A DNA stretch of 64,000 nt from Acetobacteraceae bacterium (GCA_027482245.1 JAIXWG010000062.1:62001-126000); one strand, 5' to 3'. Counted from the first letter of the stretch, positions 34,099 to 42,786 are shown. Numbers and translations: made by a program. Notes: generated by a model from the letters alone, not told the origin.

Positions 34099-35094
34099 GT
34101 GAGAGCCGGCCTTGCCTGGACCGTGGCGCTCGGCGCCCTTGTCGCCGCCGTGCTCGGCGCGCTGTCGGTCGGGCGCTTCCCGATCTCGGCGGGGGAGTTC
34201 TGGCTGCTGGTGACCGGGCGGGGCGAGGCGGTGAACCCGGCGGCGGCGGCCGTCTTCTGGAACATCCGGGGGCCGCGCGTGCTGTCCGCCATGCTGGTCG
34301 GCGCGGCGCTGGCGGGCGCGGGGGCGGCGTTCCAGGCGATGTTCCGGAACCCGTTGGCCTCGCCGGACCTGCTGGGCGTCTCGGCCGGCGCCTCGCTCGG
34401 CGCGGTGGCGGGCATCTTCCTCGGGCTGCCGATCGCCGGCGTGCAAGGCGCGGCCTTCGCGGGGGGGATCGCGGCCGTCGCGGGCGTCGGCGCGCTGGCG
34501 CGGGCGGTGCGGGACGAGGGCGGCGACCAGCTGCTGGTGCTGGTGCTGGCGGGCGTCGCGCTGGGGGCGCTGGTGGGGGCCGCGATCTCGCTGCTCAAGG
34601 TCTTCGCGGATCCCTACAACCAGCTGCCGGCCATCACCTTCTGGCTGCTCGGCACGCTGTCAGGCGTGAATGCGGGCGATTTGCTGGCCGCGGCGCCCCC
34701 TGCCCTGCTGGGCCTGTTGGTGCTGCTGCTGCTGCGCTGGCGGATCAACCTGCTGACGCTGGGGGAGGATGAGGCACGGGCGCTCGGCGTGCCCACCGCC
34801 CGGCTGCGCGCGGCGGCCATTGCGGGGGCGACGCTGGCCACCGCCGCCGTGACCGCGCTGGCGGGCGCGGTCGGGTGGATCGGGCTGGTGGTGCCGCATG
34901 CCGCGCGGCTGCTGGGCGGGCCGGAGACGGCGCGGCTGATCCCGCTGTCGATGCTGCTCGGCGCGGCGTTCCTGCTGGGCGTCGATACGCTGGCGCGCGG
35001 CGCGGGGCGGACGGAGGTGCCGCTCGGCATCCTGACGGCGGCGCTCGGCACGCCGCTGTTCCTGTGGCTGCTGGCGCGGCGGCGGGCGGCATGA
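34099..35094 (+). CDS. FecCD/BtuC-family ABC transporter permease
   Basis: 331 residues from the GTG at 34099; an upstream GTG at 34060 would lie in the hairpin repeat and is doubted. About ten spans, with FecCD signatures: RGPRVLSAMLVGAALAGAGAAFQAMFRNPLASPDLLGVSAGASLGA (about 60-110), LVLVLAGVALGALVGAAISLL and GWIGLVVPHAARLLGG. It forms the homodimeric channel of a type II importer with the ATPase gene that overlaps it (ATGA). No strong ribosome-binding site precedes it, perhaps because the repeat separated it from the receptor gene. Confidence 0.9.
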   Translation: MRAGLAWTVALGALVAAVLGALSVGRFPISAGEFWLLVTGRGEAVNPAAAAVFWNIRGPRVLSAMLVGAALAGAGAAFQAMFRNPLASPDLLGVSAGASLGAVAGIFLGLPIAGVQGAAFAGGIAAVAGVGALARAVRDEGGDQLLVLVLAGVALGALVGAAISLLKVFADPYNQLPAITFWLLGTLSGVNAGDLLAAAPPALLGLLVLLLLRWRINLLTLGEDEARALGVPTARLRAAAIAGATLATAAVTALAGAVGWIGLVVPHAARLLGGPETARLIPLSMLLGAAFLLGVDTLARGAGRTEVPLGILTAALGTPLFLWLLARRRAA

Positions 35095-35870
35095 GCCTGC
35101 TGGAATGCGAGGGGCTGTCGATCGGGCACGGGGCGCGCGTGGTGGCGTCCGGCATCGGCTTCGCGCTGGAAGCGGGGACCGTGACGGTGCTGCTGGGGCC
35201 GAATGGCGGGGGGAAGACGACGCTGCTGCGCACGCTGCTCGGCCTGATCCCGCCGCTGGCGGGGCGGGTGACGGTGGCGGGGGAGGATCTGCGGGGCATG
35301 GCGCGCCAGGCGGTGGCGCGGAAGCTCGCCTATGTGCCGCAGGCGGCGCCGGGCGGCTTCGCCTATCGCGTGCTGGATGTCGTCGCCATGGGGCGCGCCG
35401 CGCATCTGCCGCTGCTGGCGCAGCCCGGGGCAAAGGATTTCGAGGCGGCGCGGGCGGCGCTGGCGCGGCTGGGGATGGAGGCGTTTGCCGAACGGCGCGT
35501 GACGGAGCTGTCGGGGGGCGAGCGGCAGAAGGTGCTGATCGCGCGTGCGCTGGCGCAGGGGGCGGCGGTGGTGGTGATGGATGAGCCGGCGGCGAGCCTC
35601 GATTTCGGCAACCAGGCGCTGCTGCTGCGGGAGGCGCGTCGCCTGGCCGCGGAGGGTCATGCCGTGCTGATGACGACGCATCATCCCGACCATGCCTTCC
35701 TGGTCGCGGATCGCGTGGCGCTGCTGCATGGCGGTGCGCTGGAGGGCCCGGGGGAGCCGGCCGCGATGGTGACGGCGGAACGGTTGGCGGCGGTCTATGG
35801 CGTGCCGGCGGTCGTCGGCCCGCTGGGCGGCCGCATGGTCTGCGCCCCCCTCCTAGGCGGCGCCGATTGA
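35091..35870 (+). CDS. FecE/BtuD-type ABC transporter ATP-binding protein
   Basis: 259 residues; the ATG overlaps the permease stop by four bases. Walker A is GPNGGGKTTLLRTL, the signature LSGGERQKVLIARALAQ, Walker B VVVMDEPAASLDFGN, and the H-loop is LMTTHHPDHAFLVADR. The DEPAASLDFGNQ form is characteristic of type II importers for siderophores, cobalamin and molybdate (MolC). It is the last gene of the run; a reverse copy of the double-hairpin element follows eight bases later. Confidence 0.93.
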   Translation: MSLLECEGLSIGHGARVVASGIGFALEAGTVTVLLGPNGGGKTTLLRTLLGLIPPLAGRVTVAGEDLRGMARQAVARKLAYVPQAAPGGFAYRVLDVVAMGRAAHLPLLAQPGAKDFEAARAALARLGMEAFAERRVTELSGGERQKVLIARALAQGAAVVVMDEPAASLDFGNQALLLREARRLAAEGHAVLMTTHHPDHAFLVADRVALLHGGALEGPGEPAAMVTAERLAAVYGVPAVVGPLGGRMVCAPLLGGAD

Positions 35871-35877
35871 CGACGGT

Positions 35878-35931
35878 CCAGGGCCGGTTCGGCCCTGGTG
35901 GATGGGGTGTGGGGAAGGCAAAGCCTTCCCC
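35878..35931 (-). repeat. Double-hairpin dispersed element, copy B (reverse)
   Basis: Read on the minus strand: GGGGAAGGC, loop TTT, GCCTTCCCC (35931-35911), a short CACACCCCATCC linker, then CCAGGGCC, loop GAACC, GGCCCTGG (35898-35878), then ACCG. Same architecture as copies A, C and D. It lies between the ABC ATPase gene and the FAD oxidoreductase gene, both on the plus strand. Confidence 0.75.
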
Positions 35932-35963
35932 ACGGTTGACCAATACCGCCCACGCGCCGAACC

Positions 35964-37097
35964 ATGCGCCCCATGGACACCCTCGATTTCGACGTCGTCA
36001 TCATCGGCGCCGGCATGGCCGGCGCCACCGCCGCCGCGCATTGCGCCTGGCGCGGCCTGAAGGTCGCGCTGCTGGAGGCGGAGGAGAGTGCGGGCTATCA
36101 TAGCACCGGCCGTTCCGCCGCGCTCTGGATCCTCAACTACGGCCCGCCCGATGTGCGGCGGCTGTCGGGTGCGTCGCGCGGCTTCTTCGACAACCCGCCG
36201 CAGGGATTCGCGCCCGGGCCGCTGATCAGCACCCGGCCCGTGGTGAATTTGGCGCCGCCGGACCAGGTCGCGCATCTGCGGCAGATGATCGCGGAGGGGG
36301 CGGAGATCGAGGAGATCGACGTCGCCGAGGTTGCCGCCATGGTTCCCGCGCTGAAGCCCGGCTATGCGGCGATGGCGAGCATCGAGCGCGACGCCTTCGA
36401 CATTGATGTCGCCTCCCTGCACAACGGCTTCCTCAAATCGGCCCGTGCGGCGGGCGGCGTGCTGGCGCTGCGGTCGCGCGCGGGGCGCATCTGGCACCAG
36501 GATGGGCGCTGGCATGCGCAGGCGAGCGACGGCACCGTGCATCGCGCGAAGGTGCTGGTGAATGCCGCCGGCGCCTGGGGGGATGAGGTCGCGGTGATCG
36601 CGGGGGTGGCGCGCATCGGCCTGCAGCCCAAGCGGCGCACCGCGCTGATCATCGATCCCGGCGAGCATGATTGCAGCCACTGGCCGCTGCTCGGCGATGC
36701 CGACCACAGCTGGTATGCGCGGCCGGAGGCGCGGCGGAAGCTCATGGTCTCCCCAGCCGATGAGACGGACATGGACCCGCACGACGTGCAGCCGGATGAG
36801 ATCGACGTCGCCATCGCGGTGGATCGCATGCAGCAGGCGCTCGACATCCCGGTGAACCGGGTGGAGCATCGCTGGGCGGGCCTGCGCAGCTTCACGCCGG
36901 ACCGGAGCCTGGCGATCGGGTTCGAGCGGTCGGCGCCGGGCTTCCTGTGGCTGGTCGGCCAGGGCGGCTATGGCATCCAGACCGCGCCGGCGGCCGGGCG
37001 GCTGGTGGCGGGGATCATCGCCGGCGCGGTGGATGACGATGTGCTGCCGGTGGCGGCGCTGGCGGACCCGAACCGGTTCAGGAGGAATGCGTCATGA
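35964..37097 (+). CDS. FAD-dependent amino-acid/amine oxidoreductase (DAO family)
   Basis: 377 residues (Met4 at 35973 is an alternative start). The N-terminal FAD motif is FDVVIIGAGMAGATAAAHCAW, with LLEAEESAGYHSTGRSAAL just after it. The C-terminal FAD contact is GLRSFTPDRSLAIGFE and WLVGQGGYGIQTAPAAGRLVAGII. These are features of glycine oxidase/D-amino-acid dehydrogenase-like flavoproteins. The gene overlaps a threonine/serine dehydratase gene by four bases, so an amino-acid or hydroxy-amino-acid catabolic role is likely. The substrate is not determined. Confidence 0.9.
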   Translation: MRPMDTLDFDVVIIGAGMAGATAAAHCAWRGLKVALLEAEESAGYHSTGRSAALWILNYGPPDVRRLSGASRGFFDNPPQGFAPGPLISTRPVVNLAPPDQVAHLRQMIAEGAEIEEIDVAEVAAMVPALKPGYAAMASIERDAFDIDVASLHNGFLKSARAAGGVLALRSRAGRIWHQDGRWHAQASDGTVHRAKVLVNAAGAWGDEVAVIAGVARIGLQPKRRTALIIDPGEHDCSHWPLLGDADHSWYARPEARRKLMVSPADETDMDPHDVQPDEIDVAIAVDRMQQALDIPVNRVEHRWAGLRSFTPDRSLAIGFERSAPGFLWLVGQGGYGIQTAPAAGRLVAGIIAGAVDDDVLPVAALADPNRFRRNAS

Positions 37098-38074
37098 CTG
37101 GCTCCCTGCCCACGCCCCAGGATGTGCGCGATGCCGCCGCGCGGATCGCGCCGCATATCGTCCGCACCCCGATGCTGCGCCACCGCCTGCTGGACCAGAT
37201 GACGGGCGGCACCATCCTGGTGAAGCCGGAAGTCCTGCAGCGCACCGGCAGCTTCAAACTGCGCGGCGCGACGAACGCCGCGATGCGCCTGCCGGAAGCG
37301 GCGCGGGGCGCGGGGGTGGTCACGCATTCCTCCGGCAATCACGGCCAGGCGGTGGCCTGCGCGTCGGCCATGCTGGGGATGCCCGCGCTGATCGCCATGC
37401 CGATGGACGCGCCCGCCATCAAGGTGGAGAGCACGAAGCGCTGGGGCGCGGAGATCACCTTCTTCGACCGCAAGACGACGGATCGGGAGACGCTGGCCGC
37501 GCGACTGGCGGCGGAGCGCGGCGGCACGGTGCTGCCGCCCTTCGACCACCCCGACGTCATCGCGGGCCAGGGCACGCTGGCGCTGGAACTGTTCGAGGAT
37601 GCGGCGGCGGCGGGGCTGACGCTGGATGGCCTCGCGGTCTGCACGGGTGGCGGCGGGCTGGTCGCGGGCTGTGCGCTGGCGGCGGAGGGTGCATCGCCGT
37701 CCACCGCCATCTGGGCGGTGGAGCCGGAGGGCTGGGACGACACGAAGCGCAGCCTGGAGGCCGGTGCGCGCATCGCCAATGACGGCCAGGGCGAGACGAT
37801 CTGCGATGCGCTGCTGTCCATGCGCCCCGGCGAGATCACCTTCGCGGTGAACCAGCCGCGCCTGGCCGGCGCGGTGGTGGTGACGCGGGCGGAGGTTTTC
37901 CGCGCCATGCGCTTCGCCTTCGAGCATCTGAAGATCGTGGTGGAGCCCGGCGGCGCCGTCGCCCTGGCGGCCGTGCTGGCGGGGAAGGTGGATGCGCGCG
38001 GCAAGGTCGTGGGCGTCGTCATCAGCGGCGGCAATGTGGACCCGGCGGTCTTCGCGGAGGCACTGGCGGCTTGA
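37094..38074 (+). CDS. PLP-dependent threonine/serine dehydratase family enzyme
   Basis: 326 residues. The fold-type II PLP lysine is in TGSFKLRGAT (Lys55). The phosphate and carboxylate loops are HSSGNHGQAVA (about 78-88) and CTGGGGLVAG (about 175-184). A single catalytic domain without an ACT domain fits catabolic threonine dehydratases, serine racemases or hydroxyaspartate dehydratases; I cannot separate these. It overlaps the FAD oxidoreductase gene and precedes a Bug receptor gene, which together suggest use of an amino acid derivative. Confidence 0.92.
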   Translation: MTGSLPTPQDVRDAAARIAPHIVRTPMLRHRLLDQMTGGTILVKPEVLQRTGSFKLRGATNAAMRLPEAARGAGVVTHSSGNHGQAVACASAMLGMPALIAMPMDAPAIKVESTKRWGAEITFFDRKTTDRETLAARLAAERGGTVLPPFDHPDVIAGQGTLALELFEDAAAAGLTLDGLAVCTGGGGLVAGCALAAEGASPSTAIWAVEPEGWDDTKRSLEAGARIANDGQGETICDALLSMRPGEITFAVNQPRLAGAVVVTRAEVFRAMRFAFEHLKIVVEPGGAVALAAVLAGKVDARGKVVGVVISGGNVDPAVFAEALAA

Positions 38075-38126
38075 AGGGGGCTGGCCCGGTGCGTGCATAG
38101 TGGCGGCGGAACAGCCGGAGACACCC

Positions 38127-39098
38127 ATGCATCGCCGTGCCCTGCTCGCCGCGCCCGCGATCCTCGCCCTGCCCTGCCCGCTTCGCGCGCAGGCGCCCTG
38201 GCCGGAACGGCCCGTCCGCATCCTGGTGCCCTTCGCGCCGGGCGGTAACACGGATGGCCTGGCGCGGCTGTCGGCCGAGCTGCTGCAGGAAGCACTGCCC
38301 GGTTCCTCCTTCGTCGTGGAGAACCGCACCGGCGCGGGCGGGCTGCTGGCGGCGGAGGCGCTGGTGCGATCGCCGCCGGATGGCCATGTGCTGATGATGG
38401 TGGCCGTCGCGGTGCTGGCGGTGGCGCCCGTCGCCATGACGCAGCCGCCGCGCTTCGATCCGGTGGCGGATGTCACGCCGATCGTGAACCTCGGCACGAA
38501 CCCCTTCGTGCTGATGAGCCATCGCAGCGTGGAAGCCACGGACCTCGCCTCCATGCTCGCCTGGATGCGGGCGCGCAGCGGGCGCTTCGCCTATGCGTCG
38601 GGCGGCGTCGGCAGCTTCCAGCATTTGTCGATGGAGTTGCTGCTGCAGCGCATCGGCGTGCAGGCGGAACACGTGCCCTATCGCGGCGGCGCGCCGGCGC
38701 TGGCCGACGTCATCGCGGGGAATGCGCCGCTGATGTTCGCGAACCTGTCGGAAGCGGTGCCGCATGCGCAAAGCGGCGCGGTGCGGCTGCACGGCGTCTC
38801 CAGCCTGGAGGCCAGCGCACAGCTGCCGGGCGTGCCGCCCATCGCGAGCCTGGTGCCGGGCTACGAGACCATCACCTGGAACGGGCTGATGGGGCCGAAG
38901 GGCATGGCGCCGGCACTGGCCGCGCGCATCCACGGCATCATCGCGGGCGCGCTGCAACGCCCGGCGGTGCAGGAAAGGATGCAGCGCATCGGCGCCGACC
39001 CGCTGGGCGAGGGCCCGGAGGCCTTCGCCGCGCGGCTGCGCGCCGATGTGGCGCGGTGGAACGAGGTGGTGCGCGTGGCGGGCATCCGCCTGCAATAG
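38127..39098 (+). CDS. Bug/TctC-family periplasmic solute-binding protein
   Basis: 323 residues from the ATG at 38127. The signal peptide is MHRRALLAAPAILALPCPLRA. Family blocks: RILVPFAPGGNTDGLARLSAELL, FVVENRTGAGGLLAAEALV, QAEHVPYRGGAPALADVIAG and MGPKGMAPALAARI. There is no permease gene nearby. It ends one base before the stop of the convergent FAD monooxygenase gene. Likely the receptor for a substrate of the two catabolic enzymes upstream. Confidence 0.93.
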   Translation: MHRRALLAAPAILALPCPLRAQAPWPERPVRILVPFAPGGNTDGLARLSAELLQEALPGSSFVVENRTGAGGLLAAEALVRSPPDGHVLMMVAVAVLAVAPVAMTQPPRFDPVADVTPIVNLGTNPFVLMSHRSVEATDLASMLAWMRARSGRFAYASGGVGSFQHLSMELLLQRIGVQAEHVPYRGGAPALADVIAGNAPLMFANLSEAVPHAQSGAVRLHGVSSLEASAQLPGVPPIASLVPGYETITWNGLMGPKGMAPALAARIHGIIAGALQRPAVQERMQRIGADPLGEGPEAFAARLRADVARWNEVVRVAGIRLQ

Positions 39099-39099
39099 G

Positions 39100-40293
39100 C
39101 TACGGCACGGCGGCCGCCGCGCGCACCCCCTCGATCATGCTGGTCTTGAGGAGATGCGCGCGGGCCTTGGCCGGATCGGCGGCGGTGGCGCGCAGCTCCG
39201 CGAGGCGCGCGCCGCGGGCGACGGGGTCCTTCTCCTCCAGGTTCTTCTTGTTGGCGATGGTCATTGCCTGGAGGAAAGCCTCCGCCACGTGTCGGCGCTG
39301 GCGGGAATAGCGGTCCAGCAACGCATCATCGCCGCCATCCAGCACGGCGGCGATGCGTTGCGCGGCCAGGATGGCGTCATGCACGCCGAAATTCATGCCC
39401 ATGCCGCCGAGCGGGTTGTTTACATGCGCCGCATCGCCGGCCAGCAGCACGCGGCCCTGGCGAAAGGTGGTCGCCACGCGCTGGTGCACGGCGTAGAGGT
39501 TGGTGTGCACGACGGGAAAGTCGCCGTCCTGCGGGATCAGCGCACGCACGCGGTCGCGCGCCGCGGCGAAGTCCAGCAGCGCGGCTTCCTCGGCCTCGGG
39601 ATCCGTCGGGAAGACGATGCGCCACAACCCAGGGGGCGCCTTGCCCGGCACCTTGAACATCGCGCACCAGGTGACGGGGTCGGAGACGTAGGAGGAGATG
39701 GCGTAGCCCTTCGCGCCCATATCCTCCGTCGTCGTGACGACGAGGAAGCGCTCGGGATAGGTGAAGCCCTCGAACCCGATGCCCTGCGACTTGCGCACGA
39801 CGCTGCGGCCGCCATCGGCCCCGATGACATAGGCCGCGCGATGGGTGGTGCCGTCCGCCGTGAAGACGCTGACGCCATCGGCATCCTGCACGACGTTGGA
39901 GACCTCGACGCCCCAGACGATCTCCGCCTGCGCGTGGCGCGACAGATGCGTCAGCAGGATGCGGCAGAGCTTGTGCTGTTCGCATTGCAGCCGGAAGGGG
40001 AAGGGCGTGACGTCCGCGAGGAGCGAGAGGTCGAACTCCGCAACCACGCCCTCCGCCCGCCCGCGGAACTGCCAGACCGGCGCGCGGATGCCCTGGGCCA
40101 GCAGGTCGTCGGTGACGCCGGACTCGGAAAACATCTCCATCGTCGGCGGATGGATGGTGGCGGCGCGGGGATCCTCGAAGGGCTCGGTGTGGCGTTCCAG
40201 CACGCGCACGGCGATGCCGGCGCGTGCCAGGAACAGCGCCGCCGTCAGCCCCGCGGGGCCGGCGCCGGCGATGATGACCTGGGGGTCCGCCAT
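39100..40293 (-). CDS. FAD-dependent aromatic monooxygenase (UbiH/MhpA-like)
   Basis: 397 residues from the ATG at 40293. The Rossmann motif is VIIAGAGPAGLTAALFLARAGIAVRVLER, the middle DG motif is VIGADGGRSVVRKSQGI, and the GD motif is GRVLLAGDAAHVNNPLGGMGMNFGVHDA (about 285-312). These define class A flavoprotein hydroxylases, which add oxygen to activated aromatic rings using NAD(P)H. It starts five bases after an Asp/Glu-racemase-fold gene, so the pair may act in ring hydroxylation and downstream processing. The substrate is unknown. Confidence 0.93.
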   Translation of the reverse strand: MADPQVIIAGAGPAGLTAALFLARAGIAVRVLERHTEPFEDPRAATIHPPTMEMFSESGVTDDLLAQGIRAPVWQFRGRAEGVVAEFDLSLLADVTPFPFRLQCEQHKLCRILLTHLSRHAQAEIVWGVEVSNVVQDADGVSVFTADGTTHRAAYVIGADGGRSVVRKSQGIGFEGFTYPERFLVVTTTEDMGAKGYAISSYVSDPVTWCAMFKVPGKAPPGLWRIVFPTDPEAEEAALLDFAAARDRVRALIPQDGDFPVVHTNLYAVHQRVATTFRQGRVLLAGDAAHVNNPLGGMGMNFGVHDAILAAQRIAAVLDGGDDALLDRYSRQRRHVAEAFLQAMTIANKKNLEEKDPVARGARLAELRATAADPAKARAHLLKTSMIEGVRAAAAVP

Positions 40294-40298
40294 GCTGG

Positions 40299-41042
40299 TC
40301 AGTGTTCCTCCAGCACGCGGCCATGGCCGAAGACGCGGTCCTCGATCCCCACCGCGCGCAGGGCGTGCCAGGTCAGCACCGTGTTGATGGCCAGCACCGG
40401 CTTGCCGAGCCAGCGCTCGCCCTCCGCCGCCACGGCACCGCTGGCGAGGTTGGTGCCGACGGCGACCAGCGCCTCCACATCCGGGCCATCGAGTTCGCGG
40501 AGCGAGTCGCGGATGGTCGCGGGCTGCACATGCGCGATCTCCCGCGGCGAGGGGCATTTCAGGCCCTTGAGGCGCACGACCTCGAAGCCCGATTCCGCGA
40601 ACCAGGCGCGCACCATCTCATCGCCCCGGGGCTGGTGGGGCGTCAGGATCGCGATCCGCTTCGCCCCGAAGGCGCGCAGCGCCGCGGCCGTGGCGGTGGA
40701 GCCCATGGAGATGCCGACGCCGGCCTTCTCCGCGAGTTCGGCTTCCAGCTTGGTGGACGCCGCGACACCGCCCCAGAAGGCCTCCAGCGCCACGCCCATG
40801 ACCAAGTGATCGGGGGCGGAGGTCATCACCTGCTCGATCGCGGAACCGAGGCCATCGCGCATCGCCTGGACGTGTTCGAGAAACGCCTGTTCGGAGGTCA
40901 GCGGGCGTTCCTTGATGGAGACGCGGGCGAGGTGGAAGGTGACGCCGCGGGGGCGGAGATCATCGACCTCCGGCTGCACCGTCGTGTTCGTGGAGGGCAC
41001 CACGAAGCCGATCCGCTTCCGCCAGCCCAGCGCATCCGCCAT
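40299..41042 (-). CDS. Asp/Glu racemase superfamily protein (maleate isomerase / arylmalonate decarboxylase-like)
   Basis: 247 residues from the ATG at 41042 with AGGGGA upstream. The N-terminus KRIGFVVPSTNTTVQPEVDDL is typical of the maleate isomerase / arylmalonate decarboxylase group. The first active-site loop is HLVMGVALEAFWGG (about 80-92) and the second, near 196, reads AVGTNLASG where relatives carry a catalytic Cys. The only Cys in the protein is Cys163 (LKCPSP), so the usual thiol chemistry looks absent. It forms a two-gene unit with the flavin monooxygenase. Its reaction cannot be assigned. Confidence 0.85.
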   Translation of the reverse strand: MADALGWRKRIGFVVPSTNTTVQPEVDDLRPRGVTFHLARVSIKERPLTSEQAFLEHVQAMRDGLGSAIEQVMTSAPDHLVMGVALEAFWGGVAASTKLEAELAEKAGVGISMGSTATAAALRAFGAKRIAILTPHQPRGDEMVRAWFAESGFEVVRLKGLKCPSPREIAHVQPATIRDSLRELDGPDVEALVAVGTNLASGAVAAEGERWLGKPVLAINTVLTWHALRAVGIEDRVFGHGRVLEEH

Positions 41043-41167
41043 GCATCGTCCCCTGCGATCCCGTGTGGCGGAAAGGCTAGCACCGCGCCTGCGCGGCCCG
41101 GAAGCCGCCGCCTTGCGCTTCGCCGGGCCGGCCACGACAATCGCGCCACACGGCAGGAGACACCGGC

Positions 41168-41827
41168 ATGGCGATCACGCTCTACGGCTGCGCGCGGTCG
41201 CGCGCCTCGCGCAACCTCTGGCTGCTGGAGGAGATGGGCGTCGAATACCGCCATGTCGCGGTGATCCAGGCCTATCGCCTGGCCGATCCCGATTCGCCCG
41301 AGGCGCCGCTGCACACGCGCTCTGCCGAGTTCCTCGCCATTAACCCCAACGGGCATATCCCGTCCATGGATGACGAGGGGCTGCTGCTGCACGAAAGCCT
41401 CGCCATCAACCTCTACCTCGCGAAGAAGCTGGGCGGCACGCTCGGCCCCGCGACGCTGGCGGAGGATGGCTTGATGGGGATGTGGGCGCTGTGGGCGGCG
41501 ACGGAGGTCGAGCCGCACAGCATCGAGATCCTCTACAACATGGCCGCGAAGCCGCCGGCGGAACGCGATGCGGCGAAGGCGGAAGCGGCGGTCGCGGCGC
41601 TGCGCGCGCCCTTCGCCGTGCTGGACACGGTGCTGGCCGCCACGGGCTACCTGGTCGGCGCGCGCTTCACCGTCGCCGATATCAACCTGGCGGAGGTGGT
41701 GCGCTACGCCATGCCGGCGCGAAGCCTGTTCGAAGGCGCGCCCCGCGTCGCCGCCTGGCTGGCGGCCTGCCAGGCACGCCCGGCCTGCCAGCGCATGATG
41801 GCGATGCGGGAGAGGGAGCCGGCCTGA
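41168..41827 (+). CDS. Glutathione S-transferase family protein
   Basis: 219 residues. The thioredoxin-like N-terminal domain starts ITLYGCARSRASRNLWLLEEMGVEY with a Ser-rich active-site region (RSRAS); the glutathione-binding loop NPNGHIPSMDDEGLLLHESLAINLYLAKK is clear (about 55-85). The C-terminal helical domain contains YLVGARFTVADINLAEVVRYA. It resembles GSTs of the theta/beta-like bacterial groups, some of which isomerise or dehalogenate catabolic intermediates. It diverges from the racemase-fold gene with a 125-bp promoter gap. Confidence 0.9.
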   Translation: MAITLYGCARSRASRNLWLLEEMGVEYRHVAVIQAYRLADPDSPEAPLHTRSAEFLAINPNGHIPSMDDEGLLLHESLAINLYLAKKLGGTLGPATLAEDGLMGMWALWAATEVEPHSIEILYNMAAKPPAERDAAKAEAAVAALRAPFAVLDTVLAATGYLVGARFTVADINLAEVVRYAMPARSLFEGAPRVAAWLAACQARPACQRMMAMREREPA

Positions 41828-41831
41828 CCCG

Positions 41832-41990
41832 TCAGGCCGCCCGCTGCTTCTCCTCGGCCTGCTGGTTTCCGGCCGGGGGGACGGGCTGCTCCGCCACGGC
41901 GGCCGGCGGCGCCACGGCTTCCGGCGCCTCCGCCGGCAGGGGCCGCGGGTCGCGCCGGGAGACCCGGCCGAACAGGTGATCGCTACGCAT
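41832..41990 (-). CDS. Possible small Pro/Ala-rich protein
   Basis: 52 codons from an ATG with CGGAG nine bases upstream. The start MRSDHLFGRVSRRDPRPLP is basic, the middle is Ala/Pro-rich and the end NQQAEEKQRAA is charged. No homologous family is recognised and there is no signal or membrane segment. It lies between the GST gene (convergent, 4-bp gap) and the cytochrome b gene. It may be a real small gene or chance coding in GC-rich DNA. Confidence 0.35.
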   Translation of the reverse strand: MRSDHLFGRVSRRDPRPLPAEAPEAVAPPAAVAEQPVPPAGNQQAEEKQRAA

Positions 41991-42090
41991 CTGGACGCAC
42001 TCCGAAGGCTCCCGTGATTCGGTGCACGGGTTTGGTCAATTATTCCCTGCGACCTGGCGGGATTGAAGCCCGGCCGCCGGGATTTCTGTT

Positions 42091-42651
42091 TCACCCCCGT
42101 GTCGCGGGGGGTGCCGCGGGGGGCAGGCCGCGCGACAGGAAGGGCAGCATGCGGGCGGCGACGCCGTCCCGGCGCACCAGGGCGTGCCACAGCGTCGCGC
42201 CCACATGCAAGGCGACGGCGCCGACCATCAGGTTGGCCAGCACCTCATGCACCCCCTCCAGCGCCTTGCGCAGGCCAAGGGGTGCCAGCAGGGGCGGCAC
42301 GTCGAACAGCCCCAGCACCGGGAAGGGCGCCCGGCCGGAGAGCAGGATGGCGAGGCCCGCCAGCGGCACGGCCGCCATCAGCGCGTAGAGCAGCAGGTGC
42401 CCAGCGCTGGCCATGCGGCCCTGCCAGCCCGCCTCCACCGGCGGCGCGCCGCCGAGCCAGCGCGCCAGCAGCCGCGGCAGGACCAGGGCCAGCACCCCGA
42501 GGCCGACCAGCGCATGCGCGCCCGTGGCGGCGACGCGGTCTGGCCCGCGGGCGAATTCCTCCATCAGCTGGCCGAGCAGCCAGGCCACGCCGATCGCGGC
42601 GGCCATGGTCCAGTGCAGCGCAATGCTCGAGATGGAATAGCGGGGTTGCAC
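42091..42651 (-). CDS. Cytochrome b561-family membrane protein
   Basis: 186 residues from the GTG at 42651, which has AAGGAGA seven bases upstream; a longer frame to 42744 lacks such a site. Four membrane spans with candidate haem-ligand histidines in SSIALHWTMAAAIG, TGAHALVGLG, GHLLLYALMAAVP and VALHVGATLWHALVRRDG. Bacterial cytochrome b561 proteins carry two b haems and move electrons between quinol and periplasmic acceptors, superoxide being one known substrate. Confidence 0.9.
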   Translation of the reverse strand: MQPRYSISSIALHWTMAAAIGVAWLLGQLMEEFARGPDRVAATGAHALVGLGVLALVLPRLLARWLGGAPPVEAGWQGRMASAGHLLLYALMAAVPLAGLAILLSGRAPFPVLGLFDVPPLLAPLGLRKALEGVHEVLANLMVGAVALHVGATLWHALVRRDGVAARMLPFLSRGLPPAAPPATRG

Positions 42652-42786
42652 GATGGGTTCTCCTTCAGGCAGTGGAGGAGACCATGCGCAGGTCACCGCT
42701 TCGCGTCCTTGATGCAACGCAGGGTGACAGCGGGGGGCCATCACGCTGCCGCGATGACGCCCCCGCGCCGGTCAGGCCAGTGTCGG

